Part shown: in pieces, positions 46,110 through 57,069 of the stretch
Position numbering within the stretch: the first letter of the stretch is position 1
How the letters are laid out: each line of letters begins with the position of its first letter
Source: Ashinkailepas kermadecensis
Taxonomy: Eukaryota > Arthropoda > Thecostraca > Neolepadidae
Reading direction: 5' to 3'
Length of the DNA stretch: 64,000 nucleotides
Assembly (NCBI GenBank): GCA_034440615.1
Contig: JAOTOM010004785.1
Coordinates: forward strand, 221,001 to 285,000
Position numbers and translations under genes: made by a program
Notes under the pieces: generated by a model
What the model was told of the DNA's origin: nothing
What the model saw: the letters and a program-made list of their open reading frames with translations, nothing else
Database searches by the model: none

Positions 46110-47038
46110 TTAACACGCGCACTGGAGGGGGGGCGAAATCCGCCCACCCCTCGGGTGTTTCGTACATAACGCCAGATTTTACCGGTGGACATACTTCATT
46201 TTTTGCGTACCTACTTAGACATGTCCGGCGCGTCGTTTAAAGCAGGAAAAACGGAAATCGGCCGAACATTTTTCGACTTAGAGGCCGTTAAAGTCAAAAC
46301 ATTTCGTTGCGCCAGACCACAAAAAACGGCGATGATGAGCTTCCCGTATATTGGCAAAAGGAAGTGTTCTTGGCAACATTAGCGACTTGTTTGATGTATA
46401 TTGTTATGCTATATAGTTTCAAGGTCATGTTAGGTCACCGAGGTCAAGTCAGGTCAAGTTCATGACAGGTTAATGGAACCAAACTTGGTCAACTGGAATG
46501 TTGTCATAAATGCATTACTGTTTGTCATTTGTACTGTCTGTCATTGCGTTTCCATACTTTATTCATGTACTTCACTCCTTTCTTCGCGAAGCCGATTGCG
46601 CCGAGCCGCCTGACTGAGCAGTCGGGCGGGCGACCCGGTTCCGGTAACTGAAACAGGTAACTGACCTGATAAAGTGCTGCTATATAGGTGACCTGAGGTC
46701 AAATTCCGGGTCTAGCATCTGTATTGCATCATTAGTAATGTCCAAAACATCATTGATGACCATTTTTTAGCATTTAAACGCAGTCACAGGGATCCATAAC
46801 AATGACAAGCCAAGCCACGCAAAACAAGAACATTTTGACATATGTGACCTCATTTGACCTTGAAGGTATTGACCTAAGGTCATTAAATTTTCACACAATA
46901 GAGTTCACTACCGTATCCATCCACCCTGAGAATTTCCTCACTCCAGCTGTAATAGGAGCCGATATCTTATGGAGCGGAATCCGCCCCCCCCCCCTCCAGT
47001 GCGCGTAATTTTCAGAGGCCCTCCAGGGTGCGTGTTAA
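46110..47038 (+). mobile_element. TTAA-bounded MITE, family A, copy 2
   Basis: Full-length partner of 33233-34163 in the same orientation, bounded by TTAA at 46110-46113 and 47035-47038, with the same left end TTAACACGCGCACTGGAGGG. Similarity by eye is high throughout, with scattered substitutions and small indels. I count 11 AGGTCA/TGACCT half-sites, including one more (AAGGTCATG) than copy 1 at the first cluster, and the two TGACCT-N-AGGTCA palindromes are conserved. Confidence 0.9.
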
Positions 47039-47829
47039 GAAAGCAAGATCAAAATATCTTTCTACATTTCGGTGCACTTTGTACTTGTTTTCAGCAGCGT
47101 GTTCTTTTCCTATCACTGTTCACGCCATATAGGCAAACATTTCAATTGCAACTACACTCCATCGTAAATGTCGTATTTCTCTACCGATGTTGACGTGAAA
47201 TCCCGCAATGGCACTGATACACTTGCAGTGCAATAATAGTCACCTGGTGAATAAGGTGAACGGCACTACCATATAAAATGCAAAAAGTGGTACCAACATT
47301 CGAGAAGGTAGCATGTCGCCACAAGGTAAGCGGTGTTTCGCATATCGTTGTATTTTTGTTTGGGGTCGGTGGGGTGTGGGTGAAAGAACCGCAGAAGCTA
47401 ACCAAGCTATACAGGCGCCACAAATGTGTTCCTCATCATCAAAAAGGCGATCGATCTTGTTAGTCTTCAGTCTCAGATACTCAGACTCGTTCATGTACTT
47501 GCATCCGGAGCTCTAAAGTTGCTTCGTGAACAAGTGAATTTTCGACCACTTCTACATTCAACTTTAGCTCGCTATGACTGCTGTCAGAGGAATGACTTGC
47601 ATGATGCGCATAAGCGTATCTGGGATGAGCACCCGGTGCTCCTCGAGCTACTTTTCCGCTTCTTGCATAACACCAAACGTGACCAGTTGATCTGATTTGA
47701 CTTTATTTGACCTGTTTCGAACTGGTATAATGTGAAGTCATAAGGCCAAGTTATAAGTTATCAGTTACGCGTTACACGTTACCATCCTGTCCTGCTTTTT
47801 ATGGCACACGTACACATATAGGCTATTTC
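47039..47829. other. No recognised gene
   Basis: Overlapping short frames on both strands around 47240-47700; none has a recognised motif. Confidence 0.35.
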
Positions 47830-48670
47830 TTAATCCTTTCTTTCCGGTCATATCCTCACACCCCGTCTCGGGGGGGGGTGATATAACCCCCCTCTAATCT
47901 CCAAACTAAGTGTCGCACGAAAACGAAAGGGGTGTCATCGGAAAGCGCTCGACGAATAGGGCCAGACACCCCCCTCCCCCCAAACAAAATTGTATCCCCA
48001 AAAGTGACGTCACTAGGGGGCCAAGGTTTTCACGATTTACATCATGTTTTTGGCTCTGGGGAGTTCACTTTTGGGGAGATTTGAAGAAAAAAAAATTATT
48101 TGGAATCCGAAAAGAAAGGGGAAATCGACCATGGCCATAAAAGTTTTCCCCACCCAAAAATCTTCTTTTTTATTTCAAAATTTTGAGTTTTCAATTTTCT
48201 TTAATTTTTATTCTTCTAATGGGTAGAACGGACCGAAAAACGTTGTTCGAAGTCAACCTGCTCCCATAAAAAATGCTTACTGTAGCCAGAATCTTCGATT
48301 TTAGCCCTAATGGGCAAATATGCAAAACTAATAAGTAATCAAAAATGAAAAAAAAGAGGAAAATTCCTCTGGTGCGTTTTGTTCCGTCCCTAAAGATGAG
48401 CAAACGCTGAAAGTGTCATTAAAATATCTTTATTCGCTAAAGCGTGACGACTGGTTGAACTTTTCTGGAGGTGACCTCACTTGACCTCGACGAATTTGTT
48501 GACCCTAGACGACCTGACCTCAAACTATTGACCCAACATGCTAAATTGTTCTGGAAAAAGGTATGCCAAATTTCGGCGCGCTGCCGCGCGCCGTTCTTTC
48601 ACGATCCGCGGAAAACCTTAGGGGAGGGGCTCCTATCAACCATTAACCCCCCCCGAGACAGGCGGGTTAA
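47830..48670 (+). mobile_element. TTAA-bounded MITE, family C, copy 3
   Basis: It is bounded by TTAA at 47830-47833 and 48667-48670. Near the left end is CCCCGTCTCGGGGGGGGGTG; the right end, read inward on the minus strand, is TTAACCCGCCTGTCTCGGGG, so CGTCTCGGGGGG is the shared inverted portion. A subterminal hairpin GGGGGTGATATAACCCCC follows on the left. Near the right lie TGACCT x3 and the palindromic GCGCGCTGCCGCGCGC. It is the best-preserved copy of the family (others at 14465 and 23972). Confidence 0.85.
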
Positions 48671-48886
48671 TAGGTAGGAAGGGACCTATCGACTTTGAAA
48701 AAAACGGACAGCTATACCATAGATCGCGCTTGGTTGTTTTACCTTTGGATTTTCCAAGAAGCTTGGCTTTTCTTCCCACGATTGCTAAAACCTAGCTTTA
48801 ACTACAACATACATCAAAACATCCAAGGTTGTGTCTGGTCGCCTGCTGCTTGCCCTGGCCGCCAGACATTTGCTTCGCTTTCAGGT

Positions 48887-49712
48887 GGTGGGTGGCCAGC
48901 AGAGCCTGATTGGGGGCAGTGACGCTGGCCACCTTTCAGGTGGTGGGTGGCCAGCAGAGCCTGATTGGGGGCAGTGACGCTGGCCACCTTTCAGGTGGTG
49001 GGTGGCCAGCAGAGCCTGATTGGGGGCAGTGACGCTGGCCACCTTTCTTTCACGTGCAAAGTATGCATGTCTGTATGTCCTGTATGCACTGTATGTTTTT
49101 GTATACACTGTATGCTATGTATGTACCCCATCCCCTGCGCCACTCCTATTGTGTGCCGGCCTCTCTCTCTACTCTCCTTTCTGGATTGCCTGATACCGGA
49201 TGCCACATGAGCCGGTTCAACGTAAATTTTCCCTAACGCAATCCATCGCCAGCGGTTGACACTTGTCGCTGCTACAGATTAAAAAAAAGTGTGCTTAGCT
49301 TCTTAGCTTCATGCACGCACTTCATGCATCTTGGCTTCTTAACTCGAGATCAGACCATCCCAAGAATTCATGACCCTCTTACGACCAACAAACCGAAAGA
49401 CAACCAGCATCACTAACTATAGAAAGTTTGCTCACGAACTTTTTTCGTTAGCAGAGGCCATCCGCTAGATGAGAGATACGTTCAATAAAGGAATACGCTA
49501 AACCGGCTTATGTGGCATCCGGTATCAGGCAATGAAGAAAGGAAAGTAGGGGAACGCCGGCAAACAAGAAAAGTGGCATAGGGGTGGGGTACATACATAT
49601 CATACAGTACATACAGGTAATGCAAGACATACAGGCATTCATCATTGCACACGGAAGAACATTTGTAGGGTAGCCAGTATCACTGCCCCAGACCAGGCTC
49701 CTCTAGCCACAC
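48887..49712. mobile_element. Foldback element with long inverted arms
   Basis: The left arm (about 48998-49240) and right arm (about 49475-49712) are inverted copies. Shared words on the left are AGAGCCTG..GGGGCAGTGA, CTGTATGTC, TGTATGTACCCCA, GCCGGC and TTGCCTGATACCGGATGCCACAT... (over 20 bp identical at 49183-49207, mirrored at 49507-49531). The spacer is about 235 bp. On the left the outermost 55-bp segment is tandemly triplicated (48901, 48956, 49011), while the right arm has one copy. The element abuts the LINE remnant, whose reading frame is lost at its right edge. No target duplication was identified. Confidence 0.75.
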
Positions 49713-51521
49713 ACGACCAGAAAACGAAGCGAATTTAATTCGAAGGGCAGAACTGTGCACTTCACTAAACGGGGAACGTACGTCTAAAAGGGTGATAGTT
49801 TCGATTTTTTCTTGCGAATCCACGCTGAATTGAGTAAAAAAATTAGATGGGGATTTCAGCAGTACTTCGCTCTGGCAGGAAGCCGTTCTGAAAAGGGGAG
49901 AGAATTGTGTTGTTTTCAAGATAGACTCTGATTCGTCCATTGATCATGCGCTGAAAAATTTTGCAAGCACAACTAGTGCGAGAGATAGGGCGATAGCTGG
50001 AGGGGAGGTGTCAAGTTTTGACATGTTTAGCGATGGGGATGATAGTGCTAGTAGACCAAGAGGCTGGGAAAGTACCGTCAGTCCATAGTTGATTTAGCGC
50101 CGAGAGGAGGTTGTCTTCACCTGAGTCAGAGAGATTTTGAAAGAAGGGGTATGCCAATTGACCAGGGCTAACAGCAGTGTTGGTTACCTTTGAGAGGGAT
50201 AAATTTAGTTCATAGAAAGTAAAGGGGGCGTTGTAGGGCTCAGAGTTGTCGGAGCCAAAATAACAGGTGGCAAGAGTGTCGCGAAATAATGTGGTGGTGT
50301 GCTGTGAGTATTGAGTGTTGGAGATGTCAGAGTAATAAGTTGCGAAGTGTTGCGCGACAGCTGTACGTTCTGTTACGTGGTGTTGGCTAATTGCCAGTTG
50401 TGGGAATGCGCAGTGATCTGTCATTGGAGAAGGAGCGAATTTGGGTCCAAATTTGTGAGATGGGGTAAATCGATTGAATTAATGGGAATAGAGTTCCCAG
50501 TTGTGTTTTTTGGCAGCAAGGATAATTTGCTGACAACGTTGTTTTTCCTCGCGGGCTTCTAACACGTTTTGTGTGGTGAGGTTTTTACGAAATGTCCGCT
50601 CAGACCTCTGCCGCAAGGCGACGACGCGTTGACACTCGTCGTTCTACCACGGCACGTGTTTACGGCCGGGGGAGCGACGAGTTTTTAGGTATGTTGTTTT
50701 TTTCTGCCGCGAGTAATATGGTATTAACGAATGCGGAAATTAGTGGGTGAGACTGGGGAGGGACGACCTGTCAATTTCCTGGGAGAAAGACGACCATTTC
50801 GCTTTGCGAACGTTCCAGTTGGGTATAAATGAATGATCTCTAGACTGGGCTGAGTATTCAAGCATGACATGAATGGGGAAGTAATCGCTAAAAAGGGAAT
50901 TCAAGCATGACGGGTTGTACTTTCCAAGAGAGGAGGGGTGAGATAGTAGCCGAAGCCAGGGAGAGGTCAATGGCAGATGGCGGAACGGGGCGATGTCTGT
51001 GTTGTGGGTGGGTGTTTGGTCATTTAAAAAGACAATGCTGTGGGTGTTGAGGAGTGTTTCAATGTGATGTCCGTGTGGAGATGTGGTGTGACAACCCCAT
51101 GCCTGATGGTGGGCGTTGAGGTCGCCCAGCACCAGCCAGGGGTGTGTGTGGAAGGAGACCGAACAGGTTGGTCACAGAAGCTAAGGATAGCGCATAACTA
51201 CGGGGAAGATAGAGGGAGAGTGCAGTGAGCTCTAGTTGTGCAATTTGGACAGATATGGCAACAAAATTGAAGGTCATTGTCAATGGTGATCGGGCGATGA
51301 AGAAGGGTGTCCGAGACAAATAAGGCTACCCCGCGGTCGCGGGGTTCTTTATAATTTATGTTATGGTTATAGAGGGTGTGGCGAAAGATGTTAAAATTGT
51401 ATGGGTCATTGTCGCACAATCGGGTCTCCTGAACGGCGGCAATCAATGGTTTATTTTTGATGATATATTCCTTGAATTCTGCCCAATGGGATATGAGTGA
51501 CCTTGTATTCCATTGGAGCAA
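49713..51521 (-). pseudogene. Non-LTR retrotransposon ORF2 (endonuclease + reverse transcriptase), broken
   Basis: On the minus strand from 51521 the apurinic-endonuclease-like domain starts LQWNTRSL, with VQETRL soon after, RGVALFVSD, a SLYLPRS-type motif and GDLNAHHQAWGC (51132 downward). A linker with a NDEC motif preceded by a stop follows, then the pre-RT block PISRTSC..KIFQRMINGR and GFLPERST near 49870, and motif A LLDVRSPF near 49780. These are the conserved landmarks of I/Jockey-like LINE ORF2. At least four frameshifts or stops separate the blocks, for example W-stop-N near 50645 and a TGA after AKHVKT at about 50010. Motif A has serine in place of the second aspartate. The RT catalytic YxDD block and everything after it are missing, cut off by the foldback element. 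Confidence 0.9.
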
Positions 51522-52060
51522 TAATTCAGTGGTTGGTGTCTGCCTCAGTGGTCGTGGTGATCTCGCCCTCGCAGGCGTGTGTGTGGCGGGGAGGGTGTGG
51601 CTGAGTCGTCCGCATCATATGAGTCTGACGACCCTGGTGTAGTGGAGGGGAGCTCTGGATCCCTGGAGGGGTCCGGGCTCTGGGACCGGGAATCGGAGCC
51701 GGCTCGGGAGGTCAGATAGGGGCGAGGGAACAGGGACGGCCCTGGGGCGGCATCGGAAGGGCCCGTGCCTCAGTGGGCGGGGCGGCCTGGTGGTGGGGAG
51801 GGCAGGAGTCGGAGAAGCCCATGAGGGGGCGTGGCGCGGGGCCGGTGGCGGGGACTGCTGATGATCATGTGTGCAAGGCAACTAAAAGCTGATGTGTTTG
51901 TCTCGTGTACGTCTACGCTGCCGCTCCATCCGTACTCCGTACGTATATCTGTATTCCCCATCCGTACATAGCTCAGTACTCTCCAGCCTGGTGGCGGTTC
52001 CGAGTGAGCTAATGTCGCCAGCGTTGATGACGGCGGACACAGAAGGGTTGACATCGGGGA
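51522..52060 (-). pseudogene. Probable LINE ORF1 tail / ORF1-ORF2 junction
   Basis: Immediately upstream of the endonuclease domain on the minus strand, frames are rich in Pro, Ser and Arg (PRHRPRATPPHG, PSPPHTRLRGRDHHDH) and run into the ORF2 start. This composition and position fit the C-terminal part of a LINE ORF1. No zinc knuckles were seen, so the assignment rests on position. Confidence 0.4.
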
Positions 52061-53109
52061 GGAAACGATAACAGGCTTGGTAGAGCCGGAGCAGTATACG
52101 GATCAGGTTTCGAAATCGCCTGCTGGAAAGAGGAAGTGGTCAATTTTTTTTCGATGTGCATAAACGCTAGAAGCAATGGTGATAGTCACGGTGTCGATCC
52201 TTACCGTCGCCATACAAAGCGAATACAAATGCTGCTGAAGTATCGGTAAGCCCCATTGAAAACGTGAGCGAGCCTCACATTACTAGAGGTGTAGCTTTGT
52301 GTGTGAGATTTCCAAGTTGAAATTTTTCGAAATATATATTTTTTAATGCCTCCAATTTGTTTTAGATATATTTTCACATTCAGCGTCAGAAATGAAAAGG
52401 ATACACCAAAAGGAAATTTGGTGCAAGCAAAAAAAATCAGAACCCTGAAAGTCTTAGAAGAACAAAACATGCTAAAATCAACAAATATGCAAAGTTCATC
52501 TTGCGGAAATGTTTCAACTCAAAATTGACTTTCCATCAAATAAAATATGTTCCGTTGGCTGCTGGCTATCTTTAACTGTTAAGAAGTCCCTGAAATATGC
52601 CATGTTCAAAGCCCTACAAATTTCTGAATGCACATGTAATTTCAAAATTAACTCGTTAAAAAAAATGTTACAGATGAAAAAATATCCTAGGCCAAAGCGA
52701 TGCGCCAGGACGAGTTCTTTCAGATGTTGTCTTAAAATAACCTTTCAATTGATATTTACTATCTCAAAAAGCCATTTCCAGAATTCCAAGTTGTTTGTCC
52801 CTCTTTTATTACCAGACTTGATGCCCTACTGGGCGTTGCAGTCACCAGAAACCACAGAAAACGGCCTGAAAATGTCTTATTTCAAATATCGCGTGAAAAT
52901 ATAACATTTAAATTGTTTTGTTTTCCTCAGAATTTCCGATAGTATTTTGACAATTCCTGAGGTGCCAATACCACTAGATTCCATGTTCACCCCCAACATT
53001 CGGTTTGGGCGAACTTGGAAGTCAACGTCGTTTGTAGCGATTTGGTTATCAAAGCCAAATCGACGCCGTTTAATCTGCTTTTATTTACCTAACGTATGTA
53101 CCATTGTGC
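52061..53109. other. No recognised gene
   Basis: AT-rich sequence; open frames lack motifs. Confidence 0.4.
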
Positions 53110-53311
53110 AGTACAATGTCCCATGCGGAATGTTCATATGCGCAGTGCCCCAAGAACGTGAATAATGAAGTCACATGAAGGTTGTGAAAATGATGTTTCC
53201 GGGCACAGCCTACGTGCACTGTGACAGCAGAGAGTGGCTTGCAATAGGTGTTCTACTGTACGTTCACAAAATGATGCTTTGCAGGTGGAAGGAAAGCATA
53301 ATTGTACTTTT
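53110..53311 (+). repeat. Diverged direct duplication, copy 1
   Basis: Collinear with 53621-53847. Shared words in order are AATGTTCA, CGCAG, GTGA-AATGAA-CACA, GGTTGTGAAAATGATG / AGCTTGTGAAAATCTTC, GCATAATTG. Divergence is high. Confidence 0.6.
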
Positions 53312-53620
53312 TGTTGTGATGTTGGCATGGTCGAATATCGTCGAATATGGAATATGGTCAGACAGCATCGTTATCATGTTTGATGGCATTCAGTACGTGT
53401 TGTAAGTAACCACCAGATGTTCTCAAGTAAAATTACGCCGTTACACGGAAATAAGCTACCACACTATGGTGATCATAAAATGTTCAATCTTTGTTAAGGA
53501 ATCTACACAAGCTGCATTGGAGACATACAAATGTGTAAGTTGAAAAGACCAGGTTCTCGTCATCTGACGTAAATTTTGTTCTTCTATCCCATCGTTGTTC
53601 TAATGTGCATTGCTTAATGC

Positions 53621-53847
53621 AGTGCAGTAATGTTCAATAATGTGCAATACGCAGGCAGTACCCAAAACGTGAGCAATGAAACCACAGGAAGCTTGTGAAA
53701 ATCTTCATGTTTTCTGAGACACGCTATGCATACCGTGATAAAAAAGCGTGTGTTTGCATTACGACAGGGATTCGACCGTACTCCATGTATAAAAATAGAT
53801 GTAGAAATAATGCCTACAGATAGAATGAAGGCATAATTGCAATTTCC
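53621..53847 (+). repeat. Diverged direct duplication, copy 2
   Basis: Partner of 53110-53311, about 510 bp downstream in the same orientation. Both end at a GCATAATTG(T/C)A word. Confidence 0.6.
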
Positions 53848-53889
53848 ATGTCCTAGATAAAGCTAACTGAGATGGTGAAGCACTTCTAG

Positions 53890-54710
<821 letters not shown>

Positions 54711-54916
54711 CGACATGGCATTTCAATCACACACGCTTTCAGGAAGATGGCGGACGCTGGCCGCCACCTGAGCTCGGCCAGTTAATGTCCCGAGCGATAT
54801 AGTTTGAGTACCACCAGAGCACACAAAGAGGTAGATACAAGTGATACTGGGGGCGTCCTCCCATGGAAAAGTAGCGCCCCTGCGGCTGGGAAAGGCGCCT
54901 CTTCGGGAAGGCTCGA

Positions 54917-55800
54917 ATGGACAAACCCCGCTCAACGTATTTTTCAGCAAAGACTTCTCCAATTTCAGACGAAAAGACGACCCTTTTCATACGACTTAGA
55001 CCCTTCAAATGCTGGAGCGCCATAGCGCCGCTGCCGACTGTGACAATCACCATAATCTTCGGCACCATATCACACTGTACAACACCACAAAGCACCACAT
55101 CACACTGTTGCGATGCGTTGCGACCCTCGAAGCGATGCGCGAAGCGCGTCAGCATACTTCGTGCACTTGCAGGCACAGACTGGGGCGGAGACAGGAAAAT
55201 ACTACTGCGACTGTACACATCAATCATACGACCCATCCTAGAATACAACAGCATCATTTTTGCCACCATTTCAGAAAGTCAGAGCCGAAAGTTAGAAATC
55301 ATCCACAACAGCTGCATCAAAGCAACCACAGGTGCCCTCAGCACCACACCGATAGCCAGTCTTCTAGTGGACTCAAACACTCCACTAGTGGACTAGTGTC
55401 TAGTGGGCTCCACTAGTGTCTAGTGGACTCAAACACTCCACTTCAGGAGGACACAACAGCTGTGCCGCTACCACATCAAAATAAAATCCATAGAAAACAT
55501 CATCCGGCACAGCGCTGCTTTACGCCTGACAGATACGACAAGAGCCGATTTGGACGCAAACTTCCACCATGTAGCATTCAAATTGCCACGGCTCTCTCAG
55601 ATCTTAACCTCGCAATGCCATCCACTGCAGCTCGACCGCCCACTAGGCCATTCTGGACTTTCAGTTAACCAAAAGTCGAGTACTTGCTCTCGGACAAGAA
55701 ATCCACTATCACATCGGCGGAAATGGCTGTAGGCACTGTAGGCACCACACTACCAACACTCACATCAACTCGCAATGCATGACCACGAAACACTCGTAGG
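54917..55800 (+). pseudogene. LINE ORF2 3' region (post-RT domain), broken
   Basis: The frame at about 55120-55390 contains RVSILRALAGTDWGGDRK, LLRLYTSIIRPILEYNSIIF, RKLEIIHNSCIKATTGAL and TTPIASL. This is the conserved segment after the reverse transcriptase fingers in I/Jockey-type non-LTR elements (L..LaGt.WG.d...l..lY...irp.leYg...). Frames shift at about 55390, where a local CTAGTGGACT micro-duplication (55364-55440) has scrambled the sequence. The upstream RT is absent, so this copy is 5'-truncated. It is in the opposite orientation to the copy at 49.7-51.5 kb and is followed by the UTR below. Confidence 0.85.
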
Positions 55801-55819
55801 AAACACATAAATAGCCATC

Positions 55820-56044
55820 CCTGCATGGCGTCGGACGCACATGAGCCGATTTGCTTCCAAATTAGAAATATATGGCTACCTAGCGGTGCCGTCGGAAGTA
55901 GATGAACCGACTTGCTTTAGAAAAACATAAAAAATAAAACTAAAACTAAAAATTAGCATAACGTAAAACGACTACCAGAGGAGCCATCGGACGCAGATGA
56001 GCCGATTTTCCTTGCAGCTCATAACGTAAACGGTCTACGCAGAG
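55820..56044 (+). mobile_element. LINE 3' UTR, left part (interrupted)
   Basis: The UTR contains a repeated motif of the form TCGGACGCA-ATGAGCCGATTT at about 55830, 55889 (as TCGGAAGTAGATGAACCGA) and 55987. A fourth copy (GCGGACGTAGAAGAACCGA) lies beyond the insertion at 62829. The region from 55960 matches 23109 onward. The UTR breaks off at 56044, exactly where a hAT-type terminus begins. Confidence 0.85.
56037..56044 (+). repeat. 8-bp target site duplication, left copy
   Basis: ACGCAGAG directly precedes the left terminus of the insertion and recurs at 62815-62822 directly after the right terminus. The unfilled 23-kb LINE copy has a single ACCCAGAG at the equivalent point. Confidence 0.9.
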
Positions 56045-56976
56045 CAGTGGCGTCGCCACGAAATTCTTCCAGGGGGGGCAATGTTGATAGGGGGCCTCCT
56101 GCTCCCCGAAAAGGGGCCTCCACTGTGTTAGGGCCTCCTCTTGCTTTTTAGGCTCTTAGTATGGTTCCCGAATGGGAACATGATTTCATATTGATGTCTT
56201 GTTTGTTCTTGGCATGGTATATAATTTACGCAAAGCGCAATAGCAAGAATCTTTTTTTTTCGCTGAGAACCGAGCCATACCAGGGTATAAATAAGCAAAT
56301 GTAGATAAATACGTCAGTGCCAAAACAAACCAATATCTTTATGCTTTATCGACGAGAAGAATCTTCCCGCTGGCCTCTAGATTGTAGCGAGCTGGTGGGG
56401 CTCGTGCTGAGCATATCTTAAAGATATCTCCCATTGATCAACCCACTTCTTTGTTCACCAAGTTTATCTGAATATAGCTAGGTGCATCACTACTGCTAGT
56501 CATTCCCACCAGCTTGATCTCATAAACAAACTTAAACGATCATTTCTCAGTCCCAGGACAACACAATTTCGCGAAGGTGACAACGAGAAGTGGATTGAAT
56601 TGGTTTTCTGATCGTTATCTTAGGGATTTATTAATTTTTTTCATAACATTTGGTGCTGGCTGCAAGGCACTTGGCACAGAAGCTAAAGTAATAAATACTC
56701 CGCGAATAAATTCACGGCAAGAACAAGCATTGAACAACCATGCATCAATGGCAATGCAACAATGTAACAATGACAATGCATAAATAATGCAAAAACTTCG
56801 AATTCCACGCCGTCACGCCCATGGTTATCGCTGTGCTGTACCGTTTTGTAAATTATGTCGTTGAGAAGGTACTGAAGCTGGGAAGCTCTAATCATGCAGG
56901 CTGTAATCACAGAAGACAACTTTGTAGGAAGAAAATACATTTCAAAACATCATTCCTCCCATTTAATATGGGGCAT

Positions 56977-57040
56977 CGGTGTTGTTTTGTATGCTTGTGA
57001 GGGGAATTTACCCCCGCAATGTTGGCTTTGCTCCATGGGC
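56977..57040 (+). repeat. Dispersed repeat, partner of 3221-3291
   Basis: Shares TGTTGTTTTGTAT, a G-run/ACCCCC block and TGTTGGCTTTGC with 3221-3291. Its location inside the hAT-like insertion suggests either a nested insertion or that it is part of the host element. Confidence 0.55.
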
Positions 57041-57069
57041 GTCGTAAGTTCTGAAAATTATTGAGAGAC

